Shown: positions 16,716 to 25,020, counted from the first letter of the stretch. The stretch: 38,696 bases of DNA from Hylemonella sp. UBA6679 (GCA_002454975.1 DKJZ01000018.1:1-38696), one strand, 5' to 3'. Numbers and translations: made by a program. The notes: generated from the letters alone by a model not told the origin.

Positions 16716-19172
16716 TTAAAGATGCCCCAGCGCCTTGAGAATTTTCTCGGGCGTGACGGGTTGCGACCAGACCTCAGCGTTGAGCGGGCGCAGCGCATCG
16801 TTGATGGCATTGACCACGGCCGCAGGCGCACCTGCTGTACCGGCCTCACCCGCGCCTTTGGCCCCCAAGATGGAGCTGCGGGTGGGTGTCTCGACGTGGG
16901 CCACCACGATGTCGGGCATCTCACCGGCCATGGGCACCAGGTAGTCGGCCATGGAGCCATTTTTCATCAGGCCTTGGTCGTCGTACAAGCACTCCTCAAA
17001 CAGCGCGCCACCGATGCCTTGCACAATCGCGCCGCGAATTTGCTCGTCCACCAGTTTGGGGTTGATCACGCGGCCACAGTCTTCCACCGCCCAGTGTTTG
17101 AGCAGCTTCACAAAACCGGTTTCCACATCCACCTCCACATACGAGGCTTGCACGCCGTTGGTGAAGATGAAGGGGAAATCGCGCTGGGCGTAATGGCGGG
17201 TGACCATCAGCTCCGAGGTGAAGCCTGCAGGCAAGGTGTCGGGCCGGTAATAGGCCACGCGCCCCAGTTCAGCCAGGGGCAAGAGTGCTTCGCCACTGAC
17301 CGCGTGTTTGACCACACCGTCTTCGAGCTTGAGCTCGGCCACGGGTTTGTTCAAGATGGCCTCAGCCACTTTCAAAATATTTGCGCGCAGCGCCAAGCCG
17401 GCTTGCAACACGGCTTCACCACCCACGCCCGCACCACGCGAGGCCCAGGTGCCGCCGCCATAAGGCACGGCATCGGTGTCGCCCGTGAGCAAGCGCACCT
17501 GGTTCATGGGCACGCCCACCGCGTCTGCGGCAATTTGCGCAAAGATGGCCTCGGTGCCTTGGCCTTGTTCACCCACGCTGACCATCACCGCCACGCCACC
17601 AGCTGGCTCCAAGCGCAGCGTGGCGCCGTCTTGTGAGGAAATGCGCGCACCACCCACACCGTAAAACGCCGCGCTGGGGTTGGTGAGCTCAATCAAGGTG
17701 GCAAACCCAATGCCGCGGTAAATGCCTTTTTGGCGCAGCGCGGCTTGCTCGGCCAAGAGGGCCGGGTAGTCCATGAGTTGCTCGATCTTGCGCAGGCAAG
17801 CCTCGTGTGAGAGCACTTCGAGCTTGATGCCTGAGGCGCCCGTGGCAGGGTAAGCGTCATCAGGAATCACATTGCGTTTGCGCAGGGCCAGCGGGTCCAT
17901 GCCCAGCTTGGCAGCGGCCAAATCCACCAGACCCTCAGTCACCGCGCAGGCAATCGGGTGGCCCACACCGCGGTACTGGCAGGTGGGGGTTTTGTTCAGA
18001 AACACCACATCCAGATGCGCGCGGTAGGCCTTGTGTTTGTAGGGGCCGCCGGTGAGGTTGACCACCTGGTTGCCCTCGATGCCGCTGGTGCGCGGGAACA
18101 TCGAGAAAGGGCCAATGCCGGTGGTGTCTTTGATCTCAAAAGCCAGGATGTCGCCTTCAGCCGACGCCGCAATGCGGCCATAGATGCGGTGCTCACGCGC
18201 ATGGATGTCGCTGACAAAAGACTCCAGGCGATCGGCCACAAACTTCACTGGCCGTTTGAGCAAAATCGCAATCGCCACGGTGGCAAAGTCATCGGGGTAA
18301 GCGTGCACCTTGATGCCAAACGAGCCACCCACATCTTTGCAAATCACGCGGATGCTGGACTCGGGCAGGTCGAACTGGCGCGCGTACAGGTCTTGCATCA
18401 TGTGCGGGGCCTGTTGCGAGTGGTAGACCGTGAGCTGACCGTTGGAGGGGTTGTAGTCAGCAATTTGGCAGCGCGGCTCCAGCGTCACACCGGTGTGGCG
18501 ACCAAAGTCGAAGGTGGCCTCGGCCACCACGGCGGCCTTGGCAAAGGCTTCTTCCACGCCGCCGGTGTCCAGGCTGCGGGTGAAGCACAGGTTGTCACCC
18601 AGTTCAGGGTGAATCACCGGGGTGCTGGGGTCGAGCGCGGTGTTCATGTCCAGCGCAGCGGGCAGTTCTTCCCATTCGACTTGGATGTACTGCAAGGCGT
18701 CTTCGGCTTCAGCCCGGGTTTTGCCCACCACCGCCACCACGGGTTCGCCTTGCCAGTGCGCACGGTTCAAGGCCATAGGGTGTTCGGGCGCTGATTTGAT
18801 GCCAGCCAAGTGGGTGAGGGTGGCCACCCAGGGCTTGCACACCGCGGCCAAATCATGGCCGGTGTACACACCCAACACGCCAGGCATCATGCGGGCGTAA
18901 GCGCTGTCGATCTTGATGATGCGGGCATGCGCGACCGGTGAGCGCCAATACACCACATGCGCCATGCGGGGCAGCTCGATGTCGTCGATGTACTGGCCAC
19001 GGCCTTCCACCAAGCGCTCCAGATTTGGGCGTGGAATGGCTTGGCCGATGTGTTTGGCCCCCGCCATGTCGCCGGTGAAAGGCGCGGCATGCGGCACCTC
19101 GGTGGTGTTGGGCGCCTCGCTGCGCACCTTGGCCAAGGCTTCTTGCAAATGTTTGTTCTCGGGGGCGTTCAT
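16716..19172 (-). CDS. Molybdenum hydroxylase large subunit (xanthine dehydrogenase / CoxL family)
   Basis: An 818-residue molybdopterin-binding subunit. It starts with a short polar extension followed by the GQAIPRPNLERLVEGRGQYIDDI segment typical of the family. DVGGSFGIK and the catalytic base region GAKGAGEAGT (Glu776) are present. The active-site loop reads CQYRGVGHP (from Cys398), whereas true aerobic CO dehydrogenases have AYxCSFR; the position of the CODH cysteine is Gly402. The enzyme therefore most likely hydroxylates an aromatic, heteroaromatic or aldehyde carbon with water as oxygen source. The start at 19172 overlaps the 2Fe-2S subunit stop (ATGA). It forms an operon with the FAD and CoxG-like genes. 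Confidence 0.92.
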   Translation of the reverse strand: MNAPENKHLQEALAKVRSEAPNTTEVPHAAPFTGDMAGAKHIGQAIPRPNLERLVEGRGQYIDDIELPRMAHVVYWRSPVAHARIIKIDSAYARMMPGVLGVYTGHDLAAVCKPWVATLTHLAGIKSAPEHPMALNRAHWQGEPVVAVVGKTRAEAEDALQYIQVEWEELPAALDMNTALDPSTPVIHPELGDNLCFTRSLDTGGVEEAFAKAAVVAEATFDFGRHTGVTLEPRCQIADYNPSNGQLTVYHSQQAPHMMQDLYARQFDLPESSIRVICKDVGGSFGIKVHAYPDDFATVAIAILLKRPVKFVADRLESFVSDIHAREHRIYGRIAASAEGDILAFEIKDTTGIGPFSMFPRTSGIEGNQVVNLTGGPYKHKAYRAHLDVVFLNKTPTCQYRGVGHPIACAVTEGLVDLAAAKLGMDPLALRKRNVIPDDAYPATGASGIKLEVLSHEACLRKIEQLMDYPALLAEQAALRQKGIYRGIGFATLIELTNPSAAFYGVGGARISSQDGATLRLEPAGGVAVMVSVGEQGQGTEAIFAQIAADAVGVPMNQVRLLTGDTDAVPYGGGTWASRGAGVGGEAVLQAGLALRANILKVAEAILNKPVAELKLEDGVVKHAVSGEALLPLAELGRVAYYRPDTLPAGFTSELMVTRHYAQRDFPFIFTNGVQASYVEVDVETGFVKLLKHWAVEDCGRVINPKLVDEQIRGAIVQGIGGALFEECLYDDQGLMKNGSMADYLVPMAGEMPDIVVAHVETPTRSSILGAKGAGEAGTAGAPAAVVNAINDALRPLNAEVWSQPVTPEKILKALGHL

Positions 19173-19660
19173 GCAGCGACTCCTTGACGGCGCGAGGCCA
19201 GCACCTCGCAAACAGCATCCACAATGGCTTGGTAACCAGTGCAGCGGCAGTAGTTGCCCGAGATCCACTCACGGACCTGTTCGCGCGTGGCATGGGGTTG
19301 TGCGGTCAGCAACTCGCTGGCTGCCATCAACATGCCCGAGGTGCAAAAGCCACACTGCAAAGCGTTGTGACGGATGAAGGCCGCTTGCAGGTCTTTGATC
19401 TCGCCGGTTTCGCTCAGGCCTTCGATGGTGTCGACGTTGGCGCCATCGGTTTGAACCGCCAGGGTCAGGCAGCCTCGAACATTCTGGCCATTGACGCGCA
19501 CGGTGCAGGCGCCACACACGCCGTGTTCACAGCCCAAATGGGAGCCCTTGAGGCCGAGTTCTTCGCGCAAATAATCAACCAAATGGGTGCGCGGTTGGAC
19601 CAAGCTGCGCTGCGCCTGGCCATTGACCGTGATGCTCACGGATTGCGTGGTGGTGTTCAT
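19169..19660 (-). CDS. Molybdenum hydroxylase small subunit, 2Fe-2S protein
   Basis: A 163-residue electron-transfer subunit. The N-terminal ferredoxin-like domain ligates one [2Fe-2S] with Cys44, Cys49, Cys52 and Cys64 (GCEHGVCGACTV plus RGCL). The helical C-terminal domain ligates the second with Cys103, Cys106, Cys138 and Cys140 (QCGFCTSGM, NYCRCTGY). All eight ligands are present, so the subunit should be functional. It relays electrons from the molybdenum site in the large subunit to the FAD subunit. Thirteen bases separate it from the FAD gene upstream, and it overlaps the large subunit gene by four bases. Confidence 0.95.
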   Translation of the reverse strand: MNTTTQSVSITVNGQAQRSLVQPRTHLVDYLREELGLKGSHLGCEHGVCGACTVRVNGQNVRGCLTLAVQTDGANVDTIEGLSETGEIKDLQAAFIRHNALQCGFCTSGMLMAASELLTAQPHATREQVREWISGNYCRCTGYQAIVDAVCEVLASRRQGVAA

Positions 19661-19673
19661 GAACAGCTCCTTT

Positions 19674-20546
19674 TCAAGCCGGGTTCGCTTGGGGTTGTGT
19701 CAGGGTTTTGATGGCGCGCTTGAGCATCACGCCTGCCAGGTGCGACTTGGTCGCTGCGCTGTGGGTCAGGTCTGCTTCGGTGGGCAGCTCTTGCTTGAGA
19801 CACTGCAGGGCTTGAGCCAGCAGGCCCTCGCTCATGGCCTGTCCTTCCAACACGGCTTCGGTGCGCTGGCTGCGCAGTGGCTGGCAGGCCGCGCCCAACC
19901 ATGCCAGGCGAACATCGCGCAAGGTGTTGCCTTGAACATCAGCCGTCATGGCCACACCCACCACGGCGTAGTCGCCATGGCGTCGTGCGAGCTCATCAAA
20001 TGCAAAAGCGCGCTTGCCAGATTTCAAAGGAATTTCGCAAGCCACAATGACTTCATCTTCTTGCAGCTCGGTGCTGTACAGACCCGTGAAAAAATCTTGT
20101 GCAGGAATGCGCCGCTCACCTTGAGGTCCGCGCGCAAGCACCACACCATCGAGGGCCAGCAAACAGGTTGGCCACTCGGCGGCAGGGTCGCCGTAAGCAA
20201 TCGAGCCTCCGAAGGTGCCCAGGTTACGAATAGCGCGGTGGGCAATGTGTGGCACAGCTGCGCGCAACAGCGGCATGTGCTGTGCCACCAAGGGGGAGTC
20301 TTCGATCTCGGTGTGCGTCACCATGGCGCCGATGTGCAAAACATCGCCCTTGATGTGCAGGCCCTTGAGTTCTGGCACCGCTTGAAGGTCAACCAAGATG
20401 CCTGGCTCGGACAAACGCATGTTGAGGGTGGCATTGAGCGTTTGCCCACCAGCGAGCAGCTTGGCGTTGTCGCCATGTTCAGCCATGAGCGAGAAAACCT
20501 CGTTCAGATTGCGGGGGCGTGCATAAGCAAAAGCAGGCGCTTTCAT
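19674..20546 (-). CDS. Molybdenum hydroxylase medium subunit, FAD-binding
   Basis: A 290-residue FAD subunit of the CoxM/CutM type. The two FAD-binding motifs of the family are present: LLAGGQTLNATLNMRL near residue 30-45, and IRNLGTFGGSIAYGDPAAEWP near residue 106-126 (TxGGxxAxGD). The C-terminal CO_deh_flav_C-like domain contains AFAFDELARRHGDYAVVGVA. It would accept electrons from the 2Fe-2S subunit and pass them to the respiratory chain or another acceptor. Gene order FAD, FeS, Mo subunit is the usual medium-small-large arrangement. Nine bases separate it from the CoxG-like gene. Confidence 0.93.
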   Translation of the reverse strand: MKAPAFAYARPRNLNEVFSLMAEHGDNAKLLAGGQTLNATLNMRLSEPGILVDLQAVPELKGLHIKGDVLHIGAMVTHTEIEDSPLVAQHMPLLRAAVPHIAHRAIRNLGTFGGSIAYGDPAAEWPTCLLALDGVVLARGPQGERRIPAQDFFTGLYSTELQEDEVIVACEIPLKSGKRAFAFDELARRHGDYAVVGVAMTADVQGNTLRDVRLAWLGAACQPLRSQRTEAVLEGQAMSEGLLAQALQCLKQELPTEADLTHSAATKSHLAGVMLKRAIKTLTQPQANPA

Positions 20547-20555
20547 GACGGTCCT

Positions 20556-21254
20556 TTATTTCAGAAAAGTGGCACCCAGCCACACGCCCACCGATGTGGC
20601 CAACACACCGGCGACAAACCACAACAAACGTACCTTTTCCAGGGCCAGCCAGTCGGCGTCTTTGGCAGCAGTTGTGCTGGCACTTGGGCTGGGCGGTGTG
20701 GGGGCCGTGATCAGTGCTGGCAGGTGGGTGCCGCTGCTGCGCTCATCCGCTTGGGCCTGAACCTGGGCTGCTTGGGTTTTGGGCTCACTGATGGGCACCA
20801 GTGCCGCAGGCAGTTCTTTGGCGAAGTGCGCTTGCAGCGCATTGAAAAATTTGTCCGAGAGTTGACGTGCCGAGGCGTCGATCATGCGCCCGCCAATTTG
20901 CCCGAGCTTGCCAGCAATCGAGGCTTTGGCGGTGTAGGTCAGTTGTGTGCCCTCTGTCACTTCGGAGAGGGTGATGACAGAGCTGCCCTTGGCAAAGCCC
21001 GCACTCCCGCCCGAGCCTTCAAAGTTCAGGGTGTAACCCTGCATGGGCACGATGTTGGTCATGCTGACCTTGCCCACAAAAGTGGCACGTACCGGTCCCA
21101 TTTTGATGACCACACGGGCTTGCATCTCCGTGGGGGAGAGCGCGGTGATGTCTTCGCAACCGGGGATGCAAAGCCGCAGCACATCAGGGTTGTTCAGTGC
21201 CTGCCACACCTGATCGGGTGGGGCAGCCAAGGTCACGGTGCCTTGTAAGTCCAT
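20556..21254 (-). CDS. CoxG-like SRPBCC protein with C-terminal membrane anchor
   Basis: A 232-residue protein of the CO dehydrogenase subunit G family. Residues 1-145 form the SRPBCC fold, with MDLQGTVTLAAPPDQVWQALNNPDVLRLCIPGCE at the start and a final helix with GGRMIDASARQLSDKFF. A Pro/Ala/Ser/Thr-rich linker of about 55 residues follows, and the C-terminus has one transmembrane helix (LLWFVAGVLATSVGVWLGATFL). In carboxydotrophs CoxG recruits the molybdenum enzyme to the membrane; this gene probably does the same here. It is first in the minus-strand operon and diverges from tetR. A GAGGA ribosome site lies ten bases before the ATG. Confidence 0.88.
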   Translation of the reverse strand: MDLQGTVTLAAPPDQVWQALNNPDVLRLCIPGCEDITALSPTEMQARVVIKMGPVRATFVGKVSMTNIVPMQGYTLNFEGSGGSAGFAKGSSVITLSEVTEGTQLTYTAKASIAGKLGQIGGRMIDASARQLSDKFFNALQAHFAKELPAALVPISEPKTQAAQVQAQADERSSGTHLPALITAPTPPSPSASTTAAKDADWLALEKVRLLWFVAGVLATSVGVWLGATFLK

Positions 21255-21308
21255 GGTGGTGGTGTCCTCAGTTTGTGGGTCTTCGGGTTTGTCCCGATTT
21301 GTTGCTTA

Positions 21309-21337
21309 TTGACCAAGCGTTAAATTAAATCTAAATA
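21309..21337 (+). promoter_or_regulatory. Candidate promoter of tetR operon
   Basis: TTGACC (21309-21314) and TAAATA (21332-21337) are separated by exactly 17 bases in the 98-base gap between the divergent coxG-like and tetR genes. The -35 matches five of six consensus bases; the -10 matches only three. The gap is markedly AT-rich. TTGCTT (21302-21307) and AAGCAA (21340-21345) form an inverted repeat that brackets this promoter and could be regulator half-sites. Confidence 0.4.
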
Positions 21338-21352
21338 TCAAGCAATGTTGTG

Positions 21353-22090
21353 ATGCCTTCCATCCGGAAAAACCCTGCCACCCCCTGCACCAGCAGCGCA
21401 GACGCACCTGTGGTGCGCCGCCGCATGCCGCCAGCCGAGCGTGAGCAGCAGTTGGTGGACGGTGCCATTCGCTTTTTCTCCAGGCATGGCTTGGGCGCGC
21501 AGCTGCGCGACTTGGCGCGTGAGTTGGGCATCACCCACACCTTGCTTTATCACTACTTTCCCACCAAGCAGGCTTTGCTTGAACGTGTGTACCAAGACAT
21601 TTTCGAAGGTCGTTGGCGCGCAGAGTGGGAAACGCTGCTGGATGATCCAGGTTTGGATTTGCCAGAAAAGCTCACACAGTTTTATGTGTCGTACGCACAG
21701 GTCATTCTTGAGCAGGAGTGGGTGCGCGTGTTTGTGTATTCGGGCTTGAACGACCGCTACATCACCGACCGCTACTTCGCCCTTTTGGGTGAAAAGTTGT
21801 TTCCCCGCATTCACCGCGAAACCTTGCGCTATTTGGGCAAACGCAGTGCCAAACCGCCTACCGAGCGCGAGAAAGAACGCATCCTTGGTTTGCACGGCAG
21901 CGTGTTTTACATGGGCATGCGCCGGTGGGTGTATGGCCAGACCTTGGCGCAAGATGTGGAAAACACGGTGTCAGCCAGCACAGATGCCCTCTACATTCAA
22001 GACCGTGTGATGGCTTACGTGGCCAGCTTGCAACCCCTGGCCCCGCGCAAAGCGCAGCGCCGCATCCTTTCTGGAGCTTGTGCACCATGA
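21353..22090 (+). CDS. TetR family transcriptional regulator
   Basis: A 245-residue regulator. The N-terminal helix-turn-helix covers about residues 24-75: REQQLVDGAIRFFSRHGLGAQLRDLARELGITHTLLYHYFPTKQALLERVY, given here as its family pattern in pieces: AIRFFSRHG, LARELGITHTLLYHYFPTK. The ligand-binding C-terminal half is helical. It is the first gene of the plus-strand catabolic operon and diverges from the molybdenum hydroxylase operon, so it most likely controls both. ATG at 21353 was chosen over the adjacent GTG at 21350; neither has a Shine-Dalgarno sequence. A two-codon ORF (ATG TTG TGA) ends on the start codon. The stop overlaps the VOC gene (ATGA). Confidence 0.88.
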   Translation: MPSIRKNPATPCTSSADAPVVRRRMPPAEREQQLVDGAIRFFSRHGLGAQLRDLARELGITHTLLYHYFPTKQALLERVYQDIFEGRWRAEWETLLDDPGLDLPEKLTQFYVSYAQVILEQEWVRVFVYSGLNDRYITDRYFALLGEKLFPRIHRETLRYLGKRSAKPPTEREKERILGLHGSVFYMGMRRWVYGQTLAQDVENTVSASTDALYIQDRVMAYVASLQPLAPRKAQRRILSGACAP

Positions 22091-22569
22091 CCCTCGCCCT
22101 CAACCATTTTTCAATCCGCACCACCGACTTGGAGGGCACCCGCAAGTTTTACGAGGCGGCCTTGGGTCTGACGGTTGGCCCGCGTCCAGCGTTCCCGTTT
22201 CCTGGCGTTTGGCTCTACAACGGCGACCATGCCGATGTGGCCAATGCGATGGTGCATGTGATTGGCATGGACCTCAATGACCCCGAGGGCCTCAAGCAAT
22301 ACCTGGGCGACCGCGATGTCAGCAGCCTCAAGGGTTCGGGGGCGGTGGACCACATTGCTTTGTTCGCCACCGGTTTGGAGCAAAAGCTCGCGCATCTGGC
22401 GCGGCTGGGCATTCCGGTGCGCGAGCGCACCGTGCCGTCCATCGGCCTGCACCAGCTGTTCATGGACGACCCCAGCGGTGTGGTGATTGAGCTCAATTAC
22501 CCCGCTCAAGAAAAAATCGTGCTCGATGCCAAATTGGCTGGGGCTGCCACACCAGGAGCCCGTGTCTGA
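22087..22569 (+). CDS. VOC family protein (glyoxalase/dioxygenase fold), single module
   Basis: A 160-residue vicinal oxygen chelate protein. Two beta-alpha-beta-beta-beta repeats are visible: LNHFSIRTTDLEGTRKFYEAALGL at the start and VDHIALFATGLEQKLAHL from residue 88. Likely metal ligands are His7, His89 and Glu135 (in VVIELNYP); His57 is a fourth candidate. The family includes lyases, isomerases and ring-cleaving dioxygenases, and the length fits a single module rather than the roughly 300-residue extradiol type. It overlaps tetR by four bases and the FAD monooxygenase by one base, so all three are translated together. The start at 22087 replaces a long in-frame extension that lies inside tetR. 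Confidence 0.85.
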   Translation: MTLALNHFSIRTTDLEGTRKFYEAALGLTVGPRPAFPFPGVWLYNGDHADVANAMVHVIGMDLNDPEGLKQYLGDRDVSSLKGSGAVDHIALFATGLEQKLAHLARLGIPVRERTVPSIGLHQLFMDDPSGVVIELNYPAQEKIVLDAKLAGAATPGARV

Positions 22570-23768
22570 TGTCACGTGTGTTGGTCATTGGTGGTTCTTT
22601 GGGCGGCCTGATGGCGGCCAATATTTTGCTGCGTGCCGGTTTTGAAGTCACGGTGCTGGAGAAGGCCACGGCTTCCTTGGACGGGCGCGGTGCAGGCATC
22701 GTGACCCATGGTCTGCTCAAAGAGGCACTGGCACGCTGCGGCGTGCCTGCAGAGGCCTCTTTGGGTGTGGCTGTCACCGAGCGCGTCACGCTCGACACCC
22801 AAGGTCAAACCATTGGGCAGGTGCACATTCCGCAAATTCTCACCTCGTGGAGTCGCTTGTATGCGCTCTTGCTGGAGGCCTTGCCAGCGGCTTCGTATGT
22901 GCGCGGCGCTGCCTTGAAAAGCTTTGAGCAAGACGCGCATGGTGTGCGTGTGCTGTGTGAGGACGGACGGCGCTTTGAGGCCGATGTGCTGGTGGCCTCT
23001 GATGGCATCCGCTCCAGCGTGCGTGCTTTTCTGGCCCCCGAGGTGAAGGCACAGTACGCGGGCTATGTGGCTTGGCGTGGGGTGTGTGATGAGGCGGTGC
23101 TCTCACGCCTGACCCTCAACACTGTGTTTGAAACCTTTGGTTTTGGTTTGCCCCCAGGCGAGCAACTCATAGGCTACCCCGTGGCGGGCCACGGCAATTC
23201 GGTGGCCGTGGGCCAACGCCGCTACAACTTTGTGTGGTACCGCCCCGCACCCGACAACGGCGTGTTGCAAGACCTCATGACCGATGCCGATGGCGAGCAT
23301 CACCCCTTGGGCCTGCCGCCCAACAAGGTGTCGTGGCGCCACGTGGCCGCTGCCAGGCAGGCCGCCCGCGACAAACTCGCACCCCAGTTCGCTGAAATTC
23401 TGGAAAAAACCGCGCAGCCTTTCTTGCAGCCGATTTACGACTGCTACAGCACCCAGCTCACCTTTGGCCGTGTGGCCTTGATGGGTGATGCGGCTTTTGT
23501 GGCGCGCCCGCATGTGGGCATGGGCGTGACCAAAGCAGCCCAAGATGCCATGGCGCTGTGCAATGCCTTGCGGGCCCTGGGCACCAGCCCTGAGGCCTTG
23601 AACCAATATGAATCACAACGCCTGAGGGATGGCCAGGCGGTGGTGGAGCGTGGCCGTCAACTCGGCGCGTACATGCAGGCCACGGCCAGTGGGCTCAGCG
23701 ACATGTCGCGTGATGCTGCCACCGTGATGCAACAAACGGCCATCGATCTATCAACTTTACCAACCTGA
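22569..23768 (+). CDS. FAD-dependent monooxygenase, 2,6-dihydroxypyridine 3-monooxygenase-like
   Basis: A 399-residue group A flavin hydroxylase. The dinucleotide fold is at the N-terminus (VLVIGGSLGGLMAA, residues 4-17, with GGSLGG in place of GxGxxG). The DG motif is VLVASDGIRSSVR, and the FAD ribityl motif is LMGDAAFVARPHVGMGVTKAAQDA with Asp307. The AAFVARPH wording and overall length resemble the dihydroxypyridine hydroxylase branch rather than UbiH or PHBH types; this is recognition by memory. It would use NAD(P)H and O2 to hydroxylate an activated ring. The start shares one base with the VOC stop (TGATG). Ten bases separate it from the Liv receptor gene. Confidence 0.87.
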   Translation: MSRVLVIGGSLGGLMAANILLRAGFEVTVLEKATASLDGRGAGIVTHGLLKEALARCGVPAEASLGVAVTERVTLDTQGQTIGQVHIPQILTSWSRLYALLLEALPAASYVRGAALKSFEQDAHGVRVLCEDGRRFEADVLVASDGIRSSVRAFLAPEVKAQYAGYVAWRGVCDEAVLSRLTLNTVFETFGFGLPPGEQLIGYPVAGHGNSVAVGQRRYNFVWYRPAPDNGVLQDLMTDADGEHHPLGLPPNKVSWRHVAAARQAARDKLAPQFAEILEKTAQPFLQPIYDCYSTQLTFGRVALMGDAAFVARPHVGMGVTKAAQDAMALCNALRALGTSPEALNQYESQRLRDGQAVVERGRQLGAYMQATASGLSDMSRDAATVMQQTAIDLSTLPT

Positions 23769-23778
23769 GGAGACAAGC

Positions 23779-25020
23779 ATGACAACAAAAGCTACCAACC
23801 TGGGTCGTCGTTCGCTCATCGTGGGGGGCGCTGCTGCCGCAGTCTCTCCTGCCTGGCTGAACCTCGCACATGCGCAGAGCACACCCATCAAAATCGGCTT
23901 TCCTGTGCCATTGACTGGCGCGTTTTCTGCCGAAGCACAAGACCAGGTGCGCGCTGCAGAAATCGCCATCAAAGAGTTCAACGACAGTGGCGGTTTCAAC
24001 GGCCGCAAAGCCGAACTGCTGGTACGCGATGACAAGCTCAACCCCGGAGAAGCCGCTACCCGTACGCTGGAGTTGATTGAAAAAGACAAGGTCGACTTTG
24101 TGGTGGGCTCTTTGTCAGCGGCCACCCAGCTGTCCATCAATGCGGTGTGCCGTGACCGCAAAATCATCTTCAACTCCATCAGCCAATCGGACGCCATCAA
24201 CGAGGCCAAAGACTGGAGCCTCTACACCTTCCACGAAGCCCTCAACCCCCACCTTACAGCCGGTGCGGTGGGCCGTTATGCCTTTCCCCGTTTTGGTAAA
24301 AAAGTGGTGTACCTCACTGCCGACTATGCCTATGGCCATGAGATGGTGCGCGGCTTTCAGCGTGCGGGTCAGTCGCTGGGCGTGCAGACCCTGGCTGACA
24401 TCCGTCACCCCATTGGTGCAGCGGATTACTCGGCCTTCTTGCCACGTATCCAAGCCCTCAAGCCCGACATTCTGGTGCTGTGCAACTTCGGTCGCGACCT
24501 GGTGAACTCTGCCAAGCAAGCCACCGATTTCGGCATCAAGGCCAACACCAAAATCATTGCGCCTGTGTTGCTCTACACCGCACGTCAAGCCGGCGGCGCA
24601 GATGCGTTTGAAGGCATCTTGGGTGGCACCTCGTACTACTGGGGCATGGAAGACAAAATCCCTGCGGCCAAAACCTTCAACGACAAGTTCCGCAAAGCCC
24701 ATGGCGGCGCGGTGCCTTCAGACTACGGCGCGCTGGGTTATGCCGGTGTTCGTTCAGTGCTGCAGGCTGTGCGTGAGGCCAAGTCGACCGAGTCGGTCAA
24801 GGTCAGCATTGCGTTGCGCCAGTTGCGCTACAACTGGTACAAGGGCGAGCAGTTCTACCGCAAGTGCGACCACCAGTCGGTGCAGTCGGTGGTGATTGTG
24901 GAGTCCAAGTCCAAAAACATGAAAGACAAGTACGACGTCTTCAATGTGCTGTCGATCGAAGAAGCCGACGAGAAAAACCTGCGTACCTGCGACGAATTGG
25001 GTCACAAGATTTCGACCTGA
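23779..25020 (+). CDS. Branched-chain-type ABC transporter substrate-binding protein
   Basis: A 413-residue periplasmic receptor of the Leu/Ile/Val-type (Peripla_BP_6) family. The signal peptide has twin arginines (NLGRRSLIVGG, Arg10-Arg11) and an AHA-Q cleavage site after about residue 32, suggesting Tat export. The mature protein begins IKIGFPVPLTGAFSAEAQDQ, and lobe motifs such as DFVVGSLSAATQLS and ADYAYGHEM follow. The C-terminal YRKCDHQSVQSVVIVES block is typical of the aromatic/amide-compound receptors in this family. An AGGAGA ribosome site lies seven bases before the ATG. It is followed by a strong hairpin and then the Liv permease and ATPase genes. Confidence 0.92.
   Translation: MTTKATNLGRRSLIVGGAAAAVSPAWLNLAHAQSTPIKIGFPVPLTGAFSAEAQDQVRAAEIAIKEFNDSGGFNGRKAELLVRDDKLNPGEAATRTLELIEKDKVDFVVGSLSAATQLSINAVCRDRKIIFNSISQSDAINEAKDWSLYTFHEALNPHLTAGAVGRYAFPRFGKKVVYLTADYAYGHEMVRGFQRAGQSLGVQTLADIRHPIGAADYSAFLPRIQALKPDILVLCNFGRDLVNSAKQATDFGIKANTKIIAPVLLYTARQAGGADAFEGILGGTSYYWGMEDKIPAAKTFNDKFRKAHGGAVPSDYGALGYAGVRSVLQAVREAKSTESVKVSIALRQLRYNWYKGEQFYRKCDHQSVQSVVIVESKSKNMKDKYDVFNVLSIEEADEKNLRTCDELGHKIST

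Noticed and set aside
16716..19172. Carbon monoxide dehydrogenase as product name for the Mo enzyme
   Set aside because: The AYxCSFR loop with the copper-binding cysteine is absent.
19587..21248. A 553-codon open frame on the plus strand antisense to the FAD and CoxG-like genes
   Set aside because: The minus strand here encodes two intact, recognisable proteins with correct motifs; the plus-strand translation has no family features and is a by-product of GC-rich codon bias.
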